Origin: Stenotrophomonas koreensis
GTDB lineage: Bacteria; Pseudomonadota; Gammaproteobacteria; Xanthomonadales; Xanthomonadaceae
Assembly: GCF_001431525.1 (NCBI RefSeq)
Contig: NZ_LDJH01000015.1
Location: 1 to 52,593 of the forward strand
DNA length: 52,593 nucleotides
Direction: 5' to 3'
Shown here: positions 43,800-52,481 of the stretch, piece by piece
How the letters are laid out: the number at the start of each line of letters is the position of its first letter
Position numbering within the stretch: position 1 is the stretch's first letter
Program-made: the position numbers and the translations under genes
The notes under the pieces: generated by a model
Told to the model about the DNA's origin: nothing
Databases searched by the model: none
The model's input: only the letters and a program-made list of their open reading frames with translations

Positions 43800-44062
43800 C
43801 CGTTTGGGCGTATCCTGCCGCGGCGCATCAGTTTGTCTATGCGTTTGTGGACGGGGCCACTGTGGTTTCCCGCAGTCCGTTGCCCCCCGCCGAGGTCCCC
43901 CACCGACGTGATCAACCCCCGCCACTAGCGGCTTGCCGCCCCTCATTCCGGCTTTGCCGGCCTGAACAACACCCGGTCACTGGCCGGGTGCGGACCCTTG
44001 CACGCTGTTTTCGTGCCACCGACGCGCTTTTTGCGGCGGTGCTGATCCTGACGGAGTGTTTC

Positions 44063-44380
44063 ATGACAACCCCCGCTGCCTCCCACCCGGAGGCAATTGC
44101 AGCAAACCCGCTGTACCAGCAGCTGCGGCGCCGCCGCAACCGGCTGGCCGGCCTGCTCACTCTGGTGATGCTGGTCAGCTACTTCGGCTTCATCGGGCTG
44201 GTGGCCTTCAACAAGGAACTGCTGGCCACCCCGCTGATCGAAGGGCAGGCCACCACCATCGGCTTTGCCGTGGCCCTGGTGCTGATGCTGCTGAGCCTGG
44301 CCACCACCGCCTGGTACGTGCGCGTGGCCAATACCCGGTTCGATGCGATGACCCGTCAGATCGTGGGGGAAGGCAAGTAA
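44063..44380 (+). CDS. yjcH: DUF485 membrane protein, YjcH family
   Basis: A 105-residue inner-membrane protein with two helices ([19 protein letters not shown] and [20 protein letters not shown]). [16 protein letters not shown] before them matches DUF485/YjcH. It is always found with the acetate permease ActP in an operon; its exact help is unknown. ACGGAG lies six bases before the ATG. Its TAA overlaps the actP start (TAATG). Confidence 0.92.
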   Translation: MTTPAASHPEAIAANPLYQQLRRRRNRLAGLLTLVMLVSYFGFIGLVAFNKELLATPLIEGQATTIGFAVALVLMLLSLATTAWYVRVANTRFDAMTRQIVGEGK

Positions 44381-46098
44381 TGCGCAACTCATTCCGTGTT
44401 CTTGCCGCGCTGGGCCTGCTCGGTTTCAGCGGCCTGGCCCTGGCAGCCGGTGGTGATTTCGGCCAGACCGAGCGCCAGCCGACCAACTGGACGGCGATCA
44501 TCATGTTCGCCACCTTCGTGCTGGCCACCCTGGGCATCACCAAGTGGGCCGCCGGGCGGACCCGTTCGGCCAGCGACTTCTACACCGGCGGTGGCGGCAT
44601 CTCCGGCTTCCAGAACGGCCTGGCGATCGCCGGTGACTTCATGTCCGCCGCGTCCTTCCTGGGCATCACCGCGATGGTGATGCTGGCCGGTTTCGATGGC
44701 CTGATCTATGCCATCGGCTTCATTGTCGGCTGGCCGATCCTGACCTTCCTGCTGGCCGAGCGCGTGCGCAACCTGGGCCGCTTCACCTTCTCCGACGTGG
44801 TCGGTTACCGCTTTGCCTCCACCCCGATCCGTGGCTTTGCGGCCACCAGCTCGCTGGTGGTGGTGGCCTTCTACCTGATCGCGCAGATGGTCGGTGCCGG
44901 TGCGCTGATCCAGCTGCTGTTCGGCCTGGAGTACTGGGTCGCGGTGGTGATGGTCGGCATCCTGATGATGGTCTACGTGCTGTTCGGCGGCATGACCGCC
45001 ACCACCTGGGTGCAGATCATCAAGGCCACCCTGCTGCTGTTCGGCGTCACCTTCATGGCGGTGGCGGTGATGTGGCAGTACGACTTCAGCTTTGAAAAGC
45101 TGTTCTCCAGCGCGGTCCAGGTCAAGGCCCAGATCGCTGCCGACGGCGGCGCCAGCGCCGAACAGGCCGCGGCCATCGGCCAGGCCATCATGGGCCCGGG
45201 CGGTTTCCTCAAGGACCCGATCAGTGCGATCTCCTTCGGCATGGCGCTGATGTTCGGTACCGCCGGCCTGCCGCACATCCTGATGCGCTTCTTCACCGTT
45301 CCCGATGCCAAGGAAGCGCGCAAGTCGGTGCTGTGGGCCACCACCTGGATCGGCTACTTCTACCTGCTGATCTTCATCATCGGCTTCGGTGCGATCACCC
45401 TGGTGCTGACCAATCCCGAGTACCTGGACCCGATCACCGGTGGCCTGCAGGGTGGCCAGAACATGGCCGCGGTGCTGGTCGGCCATTCGGTTGGCGGCAA
45501 CGTGTTCATGGGCTTCATCTCGGCGGTGGCCTTTGCCACCATCCTGGCGGTGGTCGCCGGCCTGACCCTGTCCGGGGCCTCGGCGGTGTCGCATGACCTG
45601 TACTCCACCGTGCTGCACAAGGGCCACCCGCCGGGCGGTACCGAGCTGCGTGTCTCGCGCATCACCACCCTGGTGCTGGGCGTGCTGGCGGTACTGCTGG
45701 GCATTGCCTTCCAGAAGCAGAACGTGGCCTTCATGGTCTCGCTGGCCTTCGCGGTGGCCGCCTCTGCCAACTTCCCGGTGCTGATCATGTCGCTGCTGTG
45801 GAAGGACTGCACCACCCGTGGTGCGGTGGTCGGCGGCTTCCTGGGCTTGATCTCCTCGGTCGGCCTGACCCTGCTGTCGCCGTCGGTGTGGGAAGCCACC
45901 TTCGGCAATGCGGTGGGTACTGCGCCGTTCCCGTACACCAGCCCGGCGCTGTTCTCGATGACCCTGGCCTTCGTGACCATCTGGCTGTTTTCCATCACCG
46001 ACCGTGGCGCCCGCGCCCGTGGCGAGCGGGATGCCTTCCTGGCCCAGCAGGTACGTGCCGAGACCGGCATGGGGGCCTCACAGGCCTCGGACCACTGA
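44380..46098 (+). CDS. actP: Acetate:cation symporter
   Basis: A 572-residue sodium:solute symporter of the ActP type, with about 13-14 helices after a cleaved or N-out leader ([10 protein letters not shown]). Family blocks include [32 protein letters not shown], the loop [24 protein letters not shown], and [13 protein letters not shown]. It takes up acetate and other short monocarboxylates for acs. The gene is coupled to yjcH by a one-base overlap and followed by a strong terminator. Control is probably shared with acs through CrbR. Confidence 0.95.
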   Translation: MRNSFRVLAALGLLGFSGLALAAGGDFGQTERQPTNWTAIIMFATFVLATLGITKWAAGRTRSASDFYTGGGGISGFQNGLAIAGDFMSAASFLGITAMVMLAGFDGLIYAIGFIVGWPILTFLLAERVRNLGRFTFSDVVGYRFASTPIRGFAATSSLVVVAFYLIAQMVGAGALIQLLFGLEYWVAVVMVGILMMVYVLFGGMTATTWVQIIKATLLLFGVTFMAVAVMWQYDFSFEKLFSSAVQVKAQIAADGGASAEQAAAIGQAIMGPGGFLKDPISAISFGMALMFGTAGLPHILMRFFTVPDAKEARKSVLWATTWIGYFYLLIFIIGFGAITLVLTNPEYLDPITGGLQGGQNMAAVLVGHSVGGNVFMGFISAVAFATILAVVAGLTLSGASAVSHDLYSTVLHKGHPPGGTELRVSRITTLVLGVLAVLLGIAFQKQNVAFMVSLAFAVAASANFPVLIMSLLWKDCTTRGAVVGGFLGLISSVGLTLLSPSVWEATFGNAVGTAPFPYTSPALFSMTLAFVTIWLFSITDRGARARGERDAFLAQQVRAETGMGASQASDH

Positions 46099-46117
46099 TC
46101 TGACACTGTGAAGCACC

Positions 46118-46149
46118 GACAGGGGCCGGCATTGCCGGCCCCTGTCGTT
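46118..46149 (+). terminator. Rho-independent terminator after actP
   Basis: A 13-base perfect stem GACAGGGGCCGGC / GCCGGCCCCTGTC with loop ATT, then GTTT. It lies about 20 bases after the actP stop. Confidence 0.85.
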
Positions 46150-46261
46150 TGGGCCGGCGGGGTTTCGACCAATGGCTAATGGTGTGTGGTAGCGGCAAGC
46201 GTGCAGTCTGCACCTGTCGATTTTCTCTAGTCATATTCATAATTTGTTACGGAGAGTCCCG

Positions 46262-47644
46262 ATGCGTCATCCTGATAGCGTCCCCGTTGTCCGTCGTCTG
46301 TTGCCGGCGGCCCTGTCGCTGGCGTTGCTGGCACCGGGTCTGGCCCTGGCCGAAACCCCGCGCGAGCAGGCCCTGGAAGCGCGCATTGCCCAGCTCGAGC
46401 AGCAGGTGCAGGCGCTGCTCGCCGCCCAGCCGCAGCAGGCCGCCCAGGTGCAGGCCCTGCGCCAGGATGTGGACCAGGTCAAGGCCACCGCGCCGGCCGC
46501 ACTGGCGGCCGGCAAGCAGCCGATCCAGCGCACCAGCATCACCCCGGGCGCTGCGCCGGGCACCACCTTCCGCGTCGGTGGCTTCATCAAGGCCGATTTC
46601 CTGAGCACCTCCACCGGCGATGGCCAGCTGGCCGATGACGCCACCGGCCGCGCGCTGTACCTGCCGGGGCAGACCCCGGTGGCCGGCGCCGGCGGGAGCG
46701 GCGAGCGTTCGGACTGGGATACCAACTTCCACGCCAAGTTCTCGCGTCTGGGCTTTGGCCTGGACCACGTCGCCGACAACGGCGACAAGGCCGGCGCGCT
46801 GATCGAGGTGGATTTCTTCGGCAACGCGCTGGGCAACCAGAACGCCACCAACACCTATGGCACCACCGTGCGCCATGCCTACATGTACTGGAACAACTGG
46901 CTGGCCGGCCAGACCTGGTCCAACTTCATGGATGCCGGGCTGATGCCCGAAGCGGCCGATTTTGTCGGCCCCACCGACGGCGTGCTGTTCGTGCGCCAGG
47001 CGCAGATCCGCTACACCAACGGCGGTTTCAGCGTGGCGCTGGAAAACCCGGAAACCACCCTGGTCAACGGCACCTCCTCCGACCGCGGCACGCTGCCGGA
47101 CCTGACCGCGCGCTACAACTGGAAGGGTGACTGGGGCCACTTCGGCGTGGCCGGCATCGTCCGCCAGCTCAAGGTCGACCGCAGCGTCGGTGGCGTGGAC
47201 TATGACGATGACAGCTTTGCCGGCGGTGTCACCGTCGGCGGTCGCTGGGTGATGAGCCCGCGCAATGCGCTGCATTACCAGCTCACCGGCGGCGAGGGCA
47301 TTGCCCGCTATGTCGGCCTGGGCATCACCGGCGATGCCACCCTGGATGCGGCCGATGGCAGCCTGGACAGCACCGGCGTGCTGGCCGGCTTTGTCGGCTG
47401 GCGCCACAACATCAACGAGCGCCTGCGCACCAACCTGATCTACGCCCGCAGCGACTACGACAACGCCACCGCTGCCGGTGGCCTGGTGACCAGGAACGTG
47501 CAGTCCATCCGCGGCAACGTGTTCTACACCCCGATGCCCAAGGTCGATGTCGGTGCCGAGCTGATGTACGGCGTGCGCGAAATCGAGGACGGCCGCAAGG
47601 GCGACATCTCGCGCGTGCAGTTCACCACCAAGTACAGCTTCTGA
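46262..47644 (+). CDS. DcaP-like trimeric outer-membrane porin
   Basis: A 460-residue protein with a signal peptide (ALLAPGLALA) and then a short periplasmic coiled coil (EARIAQLEQQVQALLAAQ, then QVQALRQDVDQVK). The rest is a porin-like beta barrel with alternating strands, ending in a C-terminal Phe (TTKYSF), the sign of outer-membrane insertion. This arrangement is typical of DcaP-family channels, which take up dicarboxylates and other organic acids. Placed after actP, it may admit acids such as acetate. CGGAG lies about eight bases before the ATG. It has its own upstream region after the actP terminator. Confidence 0.85.
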   Translation: MRHPDSVPVVRRLLPAALSLALLAPGLALAETPREQALEARIAQLEQQVQALLAAQPQQAAQVQALRQDVDQVKATAPAALAAGKQPIQRTSITPGAAPGTTFRVGGFIKADFLSTSTGDGQLADDATGRALYLPGQTPVAGAGGSGERSDWDTNFHAKFSRLGFGLDHVADNGDKAGALIEVDFFGNALGNQNATNTYGTTVRHAYMYWNNWLAGQTWSNFMDAGLMPEAADFVGPTDGVLFVRQAQIRYTNGGFSVALENPETTLVNGTSSDRGTLPDLTARYNWKGDWGHFGVAGIVRQLKVDRSVGGVDYDDDSFAGGVTVGGRWVMSPRNALHYQLTGGEGIARYVGLGITGDATLDAADGSLDSTGVLAGFVGWRHNINERLRTNLIYARSDYDNATAAGGLVTRNVQSIRGNVFYTPMPKVDVGAELMYGVREIEDGRKGDISRVQFTTKYSF

Positions 47645-47655
47645 GCCTGAAGGCA

Positions 47656-47684
47656 CCCGGCGCAGCCATCACGGTTGCGCCGGG
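47656..47684 (+). terminator. Hairpin after porin gene
   Basis: Stem CCCGGCGCAGCC / GGTTGCGCCGGG with one mismatch and a five-base loop, without a T-run. It may slow or end the porin transcript. Confidence 0.5.
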
Positions 47685-47797
47685 CCGGCCTTGCCGTCGT
47701 ACCCGCAGTTGTTGTTGCAAGTCCCCCCATGTCTGGTCAGCACCATTCCATCGCGTAATTCCGTTCCGCTACACGATTGCTTCGAGGGGAAGCTCCT

Positions 47798-49459
47798 ATG
47801 TCCAACACCAGCGCCAGCGCAGCCCCGAAAGGGGAACTCACCAAAGGCCACAAGAAGGTAATTTTTGCCTCCAGCCTGGGCACCGTTTTTGAGTGGTACG
47901 ACTTCTTTCTTTACGGCTCGTTGGCCGCGATCATCGCCAAGCAGTTCTTCAGCGGGGTCAATGAAACCACCGGCATGATCTTCGCCCTGCTGGCCTTTGC
48001 CGCCGGCTTCTTCGTCCGCCCCTTCGGCGCGGCCTTCTTCGGCTCGCTGGGCGACCGCATCGGGCGCAAGTACACCTTCCTGGTCACCATCCTGATCATG
48101 GGCATCTCGACCTTCCTGGTCGGCGTGCTGCCCAATTACAACACCATCGGTTTTGCCGCCCCGGTGATCCTGATCATCCTGCGCCTGCTGCAGGGCCTGG
48201 CCATGGGTGGCGAGTACGGTGGCGCGGCCACCTATGTGGCCGAGCACGCACCGCCGGGCAAGCGCGGGCTGTATACCAGCTTCATCCAGAGCACCGCGAC
48301 CATGGGCCTGTTCCTGTCGCTGCTGATCATCCTGGTCTGCCGCATGACCCTGGGCACCGAAGCGTTCGAGGCCTGGGGCTGGCGCATCCCGTTCCTGGTT
48401 TCGATCATCCTGCTCGGCGTGTCGGTGTGGATCCGCCTGCAGCTGAGCGAATCGCCGTTGTTCCAGCAGATGAAGGCCGAGGGCAAGGGCTCCAAGACCC
48501 CGTTCCGTGACAGCCTCAAGGATGGCAACCTCAAGCTGATGCTGCTGGTGCTGCTCGGCGCAGCCGCAGGCCAGGCCGTGGTCTGGTACGGCGGCCAGTT
48601 CTATTCGCTGTTCTTTTTGACCAGCATGCTCAAGGTCGATGCCACCGTGGCCAACCTGCTCATTGCCGGTGCGCTGGCCCTGGGCACGCCATTCTTCATC
48701 TTCTTCGGCTGGCTTTCGGACAAGATCGGCCGCAAGAAGATCATCATGGCCGGCTGCCTGCTGGCGGCCATCACCTACATGCCGCTGTTCAAGGGCATCA
48801 CCCATTTCGCCAACCCGGCCATCGAGGAAGCCCGCAACAACTCGCCGGCGCTGGTGGTGGCCGACCCGAAGACCTGCTCGTTCCAGTTCGACCCGGTGGG
48901 CGTGCGCAAGTTCACCAACTCCTGTGACATCGCCACCGCCGCGCTGACCCGCGCCGGTGTGCCGTACTCGGTGCAGGCCGCCCCGGCCGGCTCGCTGGCG
49001 CAGATCAAGGTCGGTGACAACAGCGTGGCCTCCTACGAGGCAGCCGGCCTGTCCAAGGACGAACTCAAGGCCCGCGCCGATGCATTCGCACCGGCACTGA
49101 AGGCGGCGCTGGTCGATGCCGGCTACCCGGAAAAGGCCGATACCGCACGCATCAACATCCCGATGACGATCCTGCTGCTGTGGGTGCTGGTGATCTACGT
49201 CACCATGGTCTACGGCCCGATCGCCGCCTACCTGGTCGAGCTGTTCCCGACCCGCATCCGCTACACCTCGATGTCGCTGCCTTACCACATCGGCAACGGC
49301 TGGTTCGGTGGCTTCCTGCCGGCCATCTCCTTCGCCCTGGTCGCCGGTACCGGCAACATCTACTACGGCCTGTGGTACCCGATCGGCATCGCGTTGATGA
49401 CCGTGGTGATCGGCACGCTGTTCCTGCGTGAAACCAAGGACGTGGACATCACCAAGTAA
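47798..49459 (+). CDS. MFS transporter, metabolite:H+ symporter family, with insertion
   Basis: A 553-residue transporter of the MHS branch. The start VIFASSLGTVFEWYDFFLYG and the motif GSLGDRIGRKYTF between helices 2 and 3 are typical, as is LLQGLAMGGEYGGAATYVAEH. Usual members have about 430-450 residues. The excess is a soluble stretch of about 115 residues (roughly 335-450), with two cysteines (TCSFQF and NSCDIA), between the eighth-ninth helices; topology suggests it faces the periplasm. GAGGGGA lies about eight bases before the ATG. The place behind the acetate genes and porin suggests an organic acid, but the substrate is unproven. Confidence 0.87.
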   Translation: MSNTSASAAPKGELTKGHKKVIFASSLGTVFEWYDFFLYGSLAAIIAKQFFSGVNETTGMIFALLAFAAGFFVRPFGAAFFGSLGDRIGRKYTFLVTILIMGISTFLVGVLPNYNTIGFAAPVILIILRLLQGLAMGGEYGGAATYVAEHAPPGKRGLYTSFIQSTATMGLFLSLLIILVCRMTLGTEAFEAWGWRIPFLVSIILLGVSVWIRLQLSESPLFQQMKAEGKGSKTPFRDSLKDGNLKLMLLVLLGAAAGQAVVWYGGQFYSLFFLTSMLKVDATVANLLIAGALALGTPFFIFFGWLSDKIGRKKIIMAGCLLAAITYMPLFKGITHFANPAIEEARNNSPALVVADPKTCSFQFDPVGVRKFTNSCDIATAALTRAGVPYSVQAAPAGSLAQIKVGDNSVASYEAAGLSKDELKARADAFAPALKAALVDAGYPEKADTARINIPMTILLLWVLVIYVTMVYGPIAAYLVELFPTRIRYTSMSLPYHIGNGWFGGFLPAISFALVAGTGNIYYGLWYPIGIALMTVVIGTLFLRETKDVDITK

Positions 49460-49487
49460 GCCTGTTTGGTGATCCAGGCAATGCTCG

Positions 49488-49516
49488 CAGCGCCGGCCAT
49501 GTGCCGGCGCTGTTGC
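49488..49516 (+). terminator. Rho-independent terminator after MFS gene
   Basis: Stem CAGCGCCGGC / GCCGGCGCTG with loop CATGT, then TTGCGTT. It is about 30 bases after the stop codon. Confidence 0.75.
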
Positions 49517-49613
49517 GTTGGATGACCGATGGCAGTGTCCTGCCCGTCACCGGCGTGGTTGGATCAGGCTGGCGTGCTGCCACGGTGGCGGCACCGGTTC
49601 TGGAGGATCGCCG

Positions 49614-50660
49614 ATGTTTTTCGCCCCTGCCATCAAGGCATCAACCGCACCGCTGGCCGTGCCTGGCAAGCGTGTACGTCAGCTGGCACTGGCCACCGCG
49701 CTGCTCGTTACCGGTGTGTTCTCCGGCCCGCTGCTGGCCGCCGATGCTCCGGCCCTGCAGCGCGAGGCACAGCGCCTGGTGCAGGGCCTGGAAGGCGAGG
49801 TCGGGGTGTCGATGATCCACCTGCAGACGGGGCGCGCCGTCCACGTCAACGGCCAGCGCGCCTTTCCGCTGGCCAGCGTGATGAAGCTGCCCGTCGCGGT
49901 GCACATCCTCAAGCTGGTGGACGAAGGCCAGCTGACGCTGGGCCAGACCGTCACCCTGACCGAGGCCGACATCTACCCGGAAATGGGCGGGCCGATGGAC
50001 CTGCACCTGAGCGCCGGCTCGGCCATCAGCGTGCGCGACCTGCTGCACATGATGATCACCGTCAGCGACAACAACGCCACCGATATCCTGCTGCGCGTGG
50101 GCGGCGGCACCGCGGCGGTGAACACGCGCATGCAGCAGCTGGGCATCGACGGCATCCGCATCGACCGCTACATCTGGGAGCTGCTGGCCAACTACTACGG
50201 CCACCCGGCCAGCCAGCAGCAACCGCTGGACGGCACCGGTTACGCCGCCGTGGCCAATACCCCGCGTACCCCGGCGCTGCGGCGTGCGCATATCGATGCC
50301 TGGAATGCCGACCCGCGCGATACCGCCAGCACTGCCGCCATCGCCACCCTGCTGCAGCAGGTCTGGCAGGGCCGGGTGCTCAGCGACGGCAGTACCGCCG
50401 TGCTCAAGCAGATCATGGCCCAGACCCGCACCGGCAGCGGCCGCCTGCGCGGCGTACTGCCCCCGCGCACCCCGGTGGCGCACAAGACCGGCACGGTGGG
50501 CGATGTCATCAACGATGCCGGCGTGATCACCCTGCCCGACGGCAAGGGCGAAGTGGTGGTGGCAGTGCTGATGCAATCCAGCGCCGATACTGCTGCCCGC
50601 GAGCGCACCATCGCCGACCTGGCACGGGCCGCGCACGATTATTTCCTTTTTGTGGAGTGA
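49614..50660 (+). CDS. bla: Class A beta-lactamase with extended omega-loop region
   Basis: A 348-residue serine beta-lactamase-like enzyme with a long N-terminal export signal (ALLVTGVFSGPLLAAD). Active-site motifs are SVMK (Ser88 to Lys91), SDN (151-153), WELLAN (Glu189 as the general base) and KTG (291-293). From Glu189 to the RDTAS motif there are about 47 residues, against about 13 in TEM, so roughly 34 residues are inserted in or after the omega loop. TGGAGGAT lies about eight bases before the ATG. No ampR-type regulator is adjacent. Drug hydrolysis is likely by family, but the insertion leaves the spectrum open. Confidence 0.85.
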   Translation: MFFAPAIKASTAPLAVPGKRVRQLALATALLVTGVFSGPLLAADAPALQREAQRLVQGLEGEVGVSMIHLQTGRAVHVNGQRAFPLASVMKLPVAVHILKLVDEGQLTLGQTVTLTEADIYPEMGGPMDLHLSAGSAISVRDLLHMMITVSDNNATDILLRVGGGTAAVNTRMQQLGIDGIRIDRYIWELLANYYGHPASQQQPLDGTGYAAVANTPRTPALRRAHIDAWNADPRDTASTAAIATLLQQVWQGRVLSDGSTAVLKQIMAQTRTGSGRLRGVLPPRTPVAHKTGTVGDVINDAGVITLPDGKGEVVVAVLMQSSADTAARERTIADLARAAHDYFLFVE

Positions 50661-50704
50661 GTGATGACGGGATGGCGCAAGCAGGCGCGGGCGTCATCCG
50701 TCAT

Positions 50705-50762
50705 GGTTACACCGTAGGTTTGAGGGGTGTAACCACAGCGAAAAGGTTTGGGGGGTGTAATC
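50705..50762. repeat. Three 9-base repeats before the cassette array
   Basis: GGTTACACC (50705-50713) is the exact inverse of GGTGTAACC (50726-50734), and GGTGTAATC (50754-50762) is a second direct copy. The last two lie in a longer direct repeat, AGGTTTGRGGGGTGTAAYC, repeated 28 bases apart. The region lies between bla and the first cassette, where an integron would have attI. A protein-binding role is possible but unproven. Confidence 0.7.
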
Positions 50763-50896
50763 GTTTCAAGGATGCGCGGGCAAATCTTCGCAAGAGGCGG
50801 CAAGTGCTTGATTGCACGCAAACAATGCCCCCTGTTGCAGGCAGGGTTTTGTCGGCATACTCGGTTGCAACGCCGCAGATCAGCGGTCTAATAGTA

Positions 50897-50903
50897 GTTA
50901 TGC
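50897..50903 (+). other. Integron recombination core before first cassette
   Basis: GTTATGC is the exact complement of the R'' core GCATAAC at the end of the first cassette's attC. This marks the left boundary of the cassette (cut G^TT). The sequence upstream does not show a folded attC, so this may be an attI-type site. No integrase gene is found between it and bla. Confidence 0.65.
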
Positions 50904-50924
50904 GGCACAGGGACCGCACCGCAG

Positions 50925-51578
50925 ATGATGTCTCAAAAGAAGATTGGCCTTGTCGCTATCGCCACGCCCTTATGGTTCTTGACGGTCTATCTAGCAATGT
51001 CGGCCATGCGGCCGGACTACGCGCACACCGACCAAGCCATCAGTGAGCTGGGCAGTCTGGATGCTCCGAACCTCTGGGCTTGGAACGTTCTCGGATACAT
51101 CTTGCCGGGCTTCGCAGTAGCACTCCTTGGCATCGGCCTGCGGCGCGAGTTTATGGGCCGCGGGCTCCGGGCCAATGGCCCGGCGATGGCTTTAGTAGCT
51201 GCCGGCCTCCTTATGGCACTGTCCGGCGCGTTCCCCGCCAACATGGCGGACTTCAAATCCACGACGACGCTCCTGCACACCGTGGGCAGCTTTGGCTGCT
51301 ACATCGCGTTCTTGGTAGCCGGGTTCTGGCTGCCCTCACTATTCCGGAAGGTCAACTCGTGGCGCTGGGCAGCAACGCCGTCGCTCGCTCTGGTAATCGC
51401 GTCGATCTTTACTGGGTTTCTTCGCTTCGCTGGCATGGCCAGCATCGGTCAGCGCATCACATTCTTGTGTTTTTTCCTGTGGGTTGGGCTAGTCGGCTGG
51501 GCACTGTGGCGGGCCAGCAGCTCCTCGGCGCCGCATAACAATTCGTCCAAGCCGAAGCCGCTTCGCGGCTCGGCTTAA
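50925..51578 (+). CDS. Cassette-borne DUF998 membrane protein
   Basis: A 217-residue membrane protein with about six helices. HTDQAISELGSLDAPNLWAWN after the first helix is the DUF998 mark. Function is unknown. It is the gene of the first integron cassette: its start lies 28 bases inside the left core site, and its last about 15 residues (PHNNSSKPKPLRGSA) are encoded by the attC site. Codon use and G+C are clearly lower than in the genes up to bla. The second ATG, one codon on, is an equally possible start. Confidence 0.82.
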   Translation: MMSQKKIGLVAIATPLWFLTVYLAMSAMRPDYAHTDQAISELGSLDAPNLWAWNVLGYILPGFAVALLGIGLRREFMGRGLRANGPAMALVAAGLLMALSGAFPANMADFKSTTTLLHTVGSFGCYIAFLVAGFWLPSLFRKVNSWRWAATPSLALVIASIFTGFLRFAGMASIGQRITFLCFFLWVGLVGWALWRASSSSAPHNNSSKPKPLRGSA

Positions 51579-51592
51579 CTCAAGCGTTAGAC
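51533..51592 (+). other. attC recombination site of first cassette
   Basis: A 60-base attC (59-base element) with R'' GCATAAC (51533-51539), R' GTTAGAC (51586-51592), and an inner stem AAGCCGAAGCCGC / GCGGCTCGGCTT around TTC that has an unpaired base. All are hallmarks of integron attC sites. R'' matches the core at 50897, and R' opens the second cassette. Confidence 0.92.
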
Positions 51593-51629
51593 CTCACGTG
51601 ACAGTGCATTGCTATTTTGGGGAAAAATC

Positions 51630-52481
51630 ATGCTTCGACGCACTATCGCCGCGCTTATCTGGGTGTCTTTTGCCTTCGCAACACTGCTCAGCCTTGCATC
51701 CAACACCGATCCAAAATGGTATGACTACGCTTCAGCGGTTCCACTTCTTATAGTTTTAATAGCCCTGATAGCTGGTCAAGATAAATTCCTCATCGAGGAA
51801 CTAGAAGGGTGGCTCGCGAGGCTTCGGGGACCTAAGAGTGTAGCTCCGACTCGCACGACAAAAATCGACCACTTCAAACTTCTCGACAGCGAAATCGCTC
51901 GCTTCAATGCAATCTCTGGATTGGTCGGGCCAATAGGATTACTTGGTCAAGAAGCCTTAAGGTTTAGATCTATCGCAGGCACACTTAAAGCCAACGGAAT
52001 GCTGGATAACAGTAGTGTCGACCAGCGTTACATCACGCATATTCTTGCAAGATCTTTGATAGAGAGCTTCTTCTGGCTTACCTACATATTTGACGATCCG
52101 GCGCAAAGGCAAGCTCGGTACAACGAATTTGTTGACTCATTTAAGGGTGAATATTTGAAACTTCACAATGAGCAACTACCCATCAATGCCGCGCTGCCGC
52201 AGCCTGATGCTGCGTGGCGGCAACTTCCTCGCGCTCCTGATGTGAGAACTATGCTTGGCCGCCTGAGTAACGTATACGGCAATAAGCTGGACTATTTGTA
52301 TCCAATCTATCGCATAGCAAGCTTTGATACGCATGGAAAGAGCTTGAACAACATTGTCACCGCGGCCTTTGGCGGAACTTCGCCAAATTTCCCCGTGCTA
52401 GATCTAGAGTTCGGCTTTGATTTAATTGCCAATCAGTACCTCCACATACTTCAAGAATTAGCCAATACAGGTGAGGTCTAA
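51630..52481 (+). CDS. Cassette-borne protein of unknown function
   Basis: A 283-residue protein with two N-terminal membrane helices (AALIWVSFAFATLLSL, AVPLLIVLIALIAGQ) and a long helical cytosolic part. ILARSLIESFFWLTYIFDD and SFDTHGKSL recall DUF5677-type proteins, but the match is not firm. It is the gene of the second integron cassette, with its stop (GTC TAA) inside the R'' core of the next attC. It is the most A+T-rich gene in the window, a sign of transfer. GGGGA lies about seven bases before the ATG at 51630. Confidence 0.72.
   Translation: MLRRTIAALIWVSFAFATLLSLASNTDPKWYDYASAVPLLIVLIALIAGQDKFLIEELEGWLARLRGPKSVAPTRTTKIDHFKLLDSEIARFNAISGLVGPIGLLGQEALRFRSIAGTLKANGMLDNSSVDQRYITHILARSLIESFFWLTYIFDDPAQRQARYNEFVDSFKGEYLKLHNEQLPINAALPQPDAAWRQLPRAPDVRTMLGRLSNVYGNKLDYLYPIYRIASFDTHGKSLNNIVTAAFGGTSPNFPVLDLEFGFDLIANQYLHILQELANTGEV

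Noticed and set aside
43763..44062. An N-terminal extension of YjcH to 43763
   Set aside because: The extra 100 residues run through the divergent promoter repeats, have no family similarity, and the ATG at 44063 has a good ribosome binding site.
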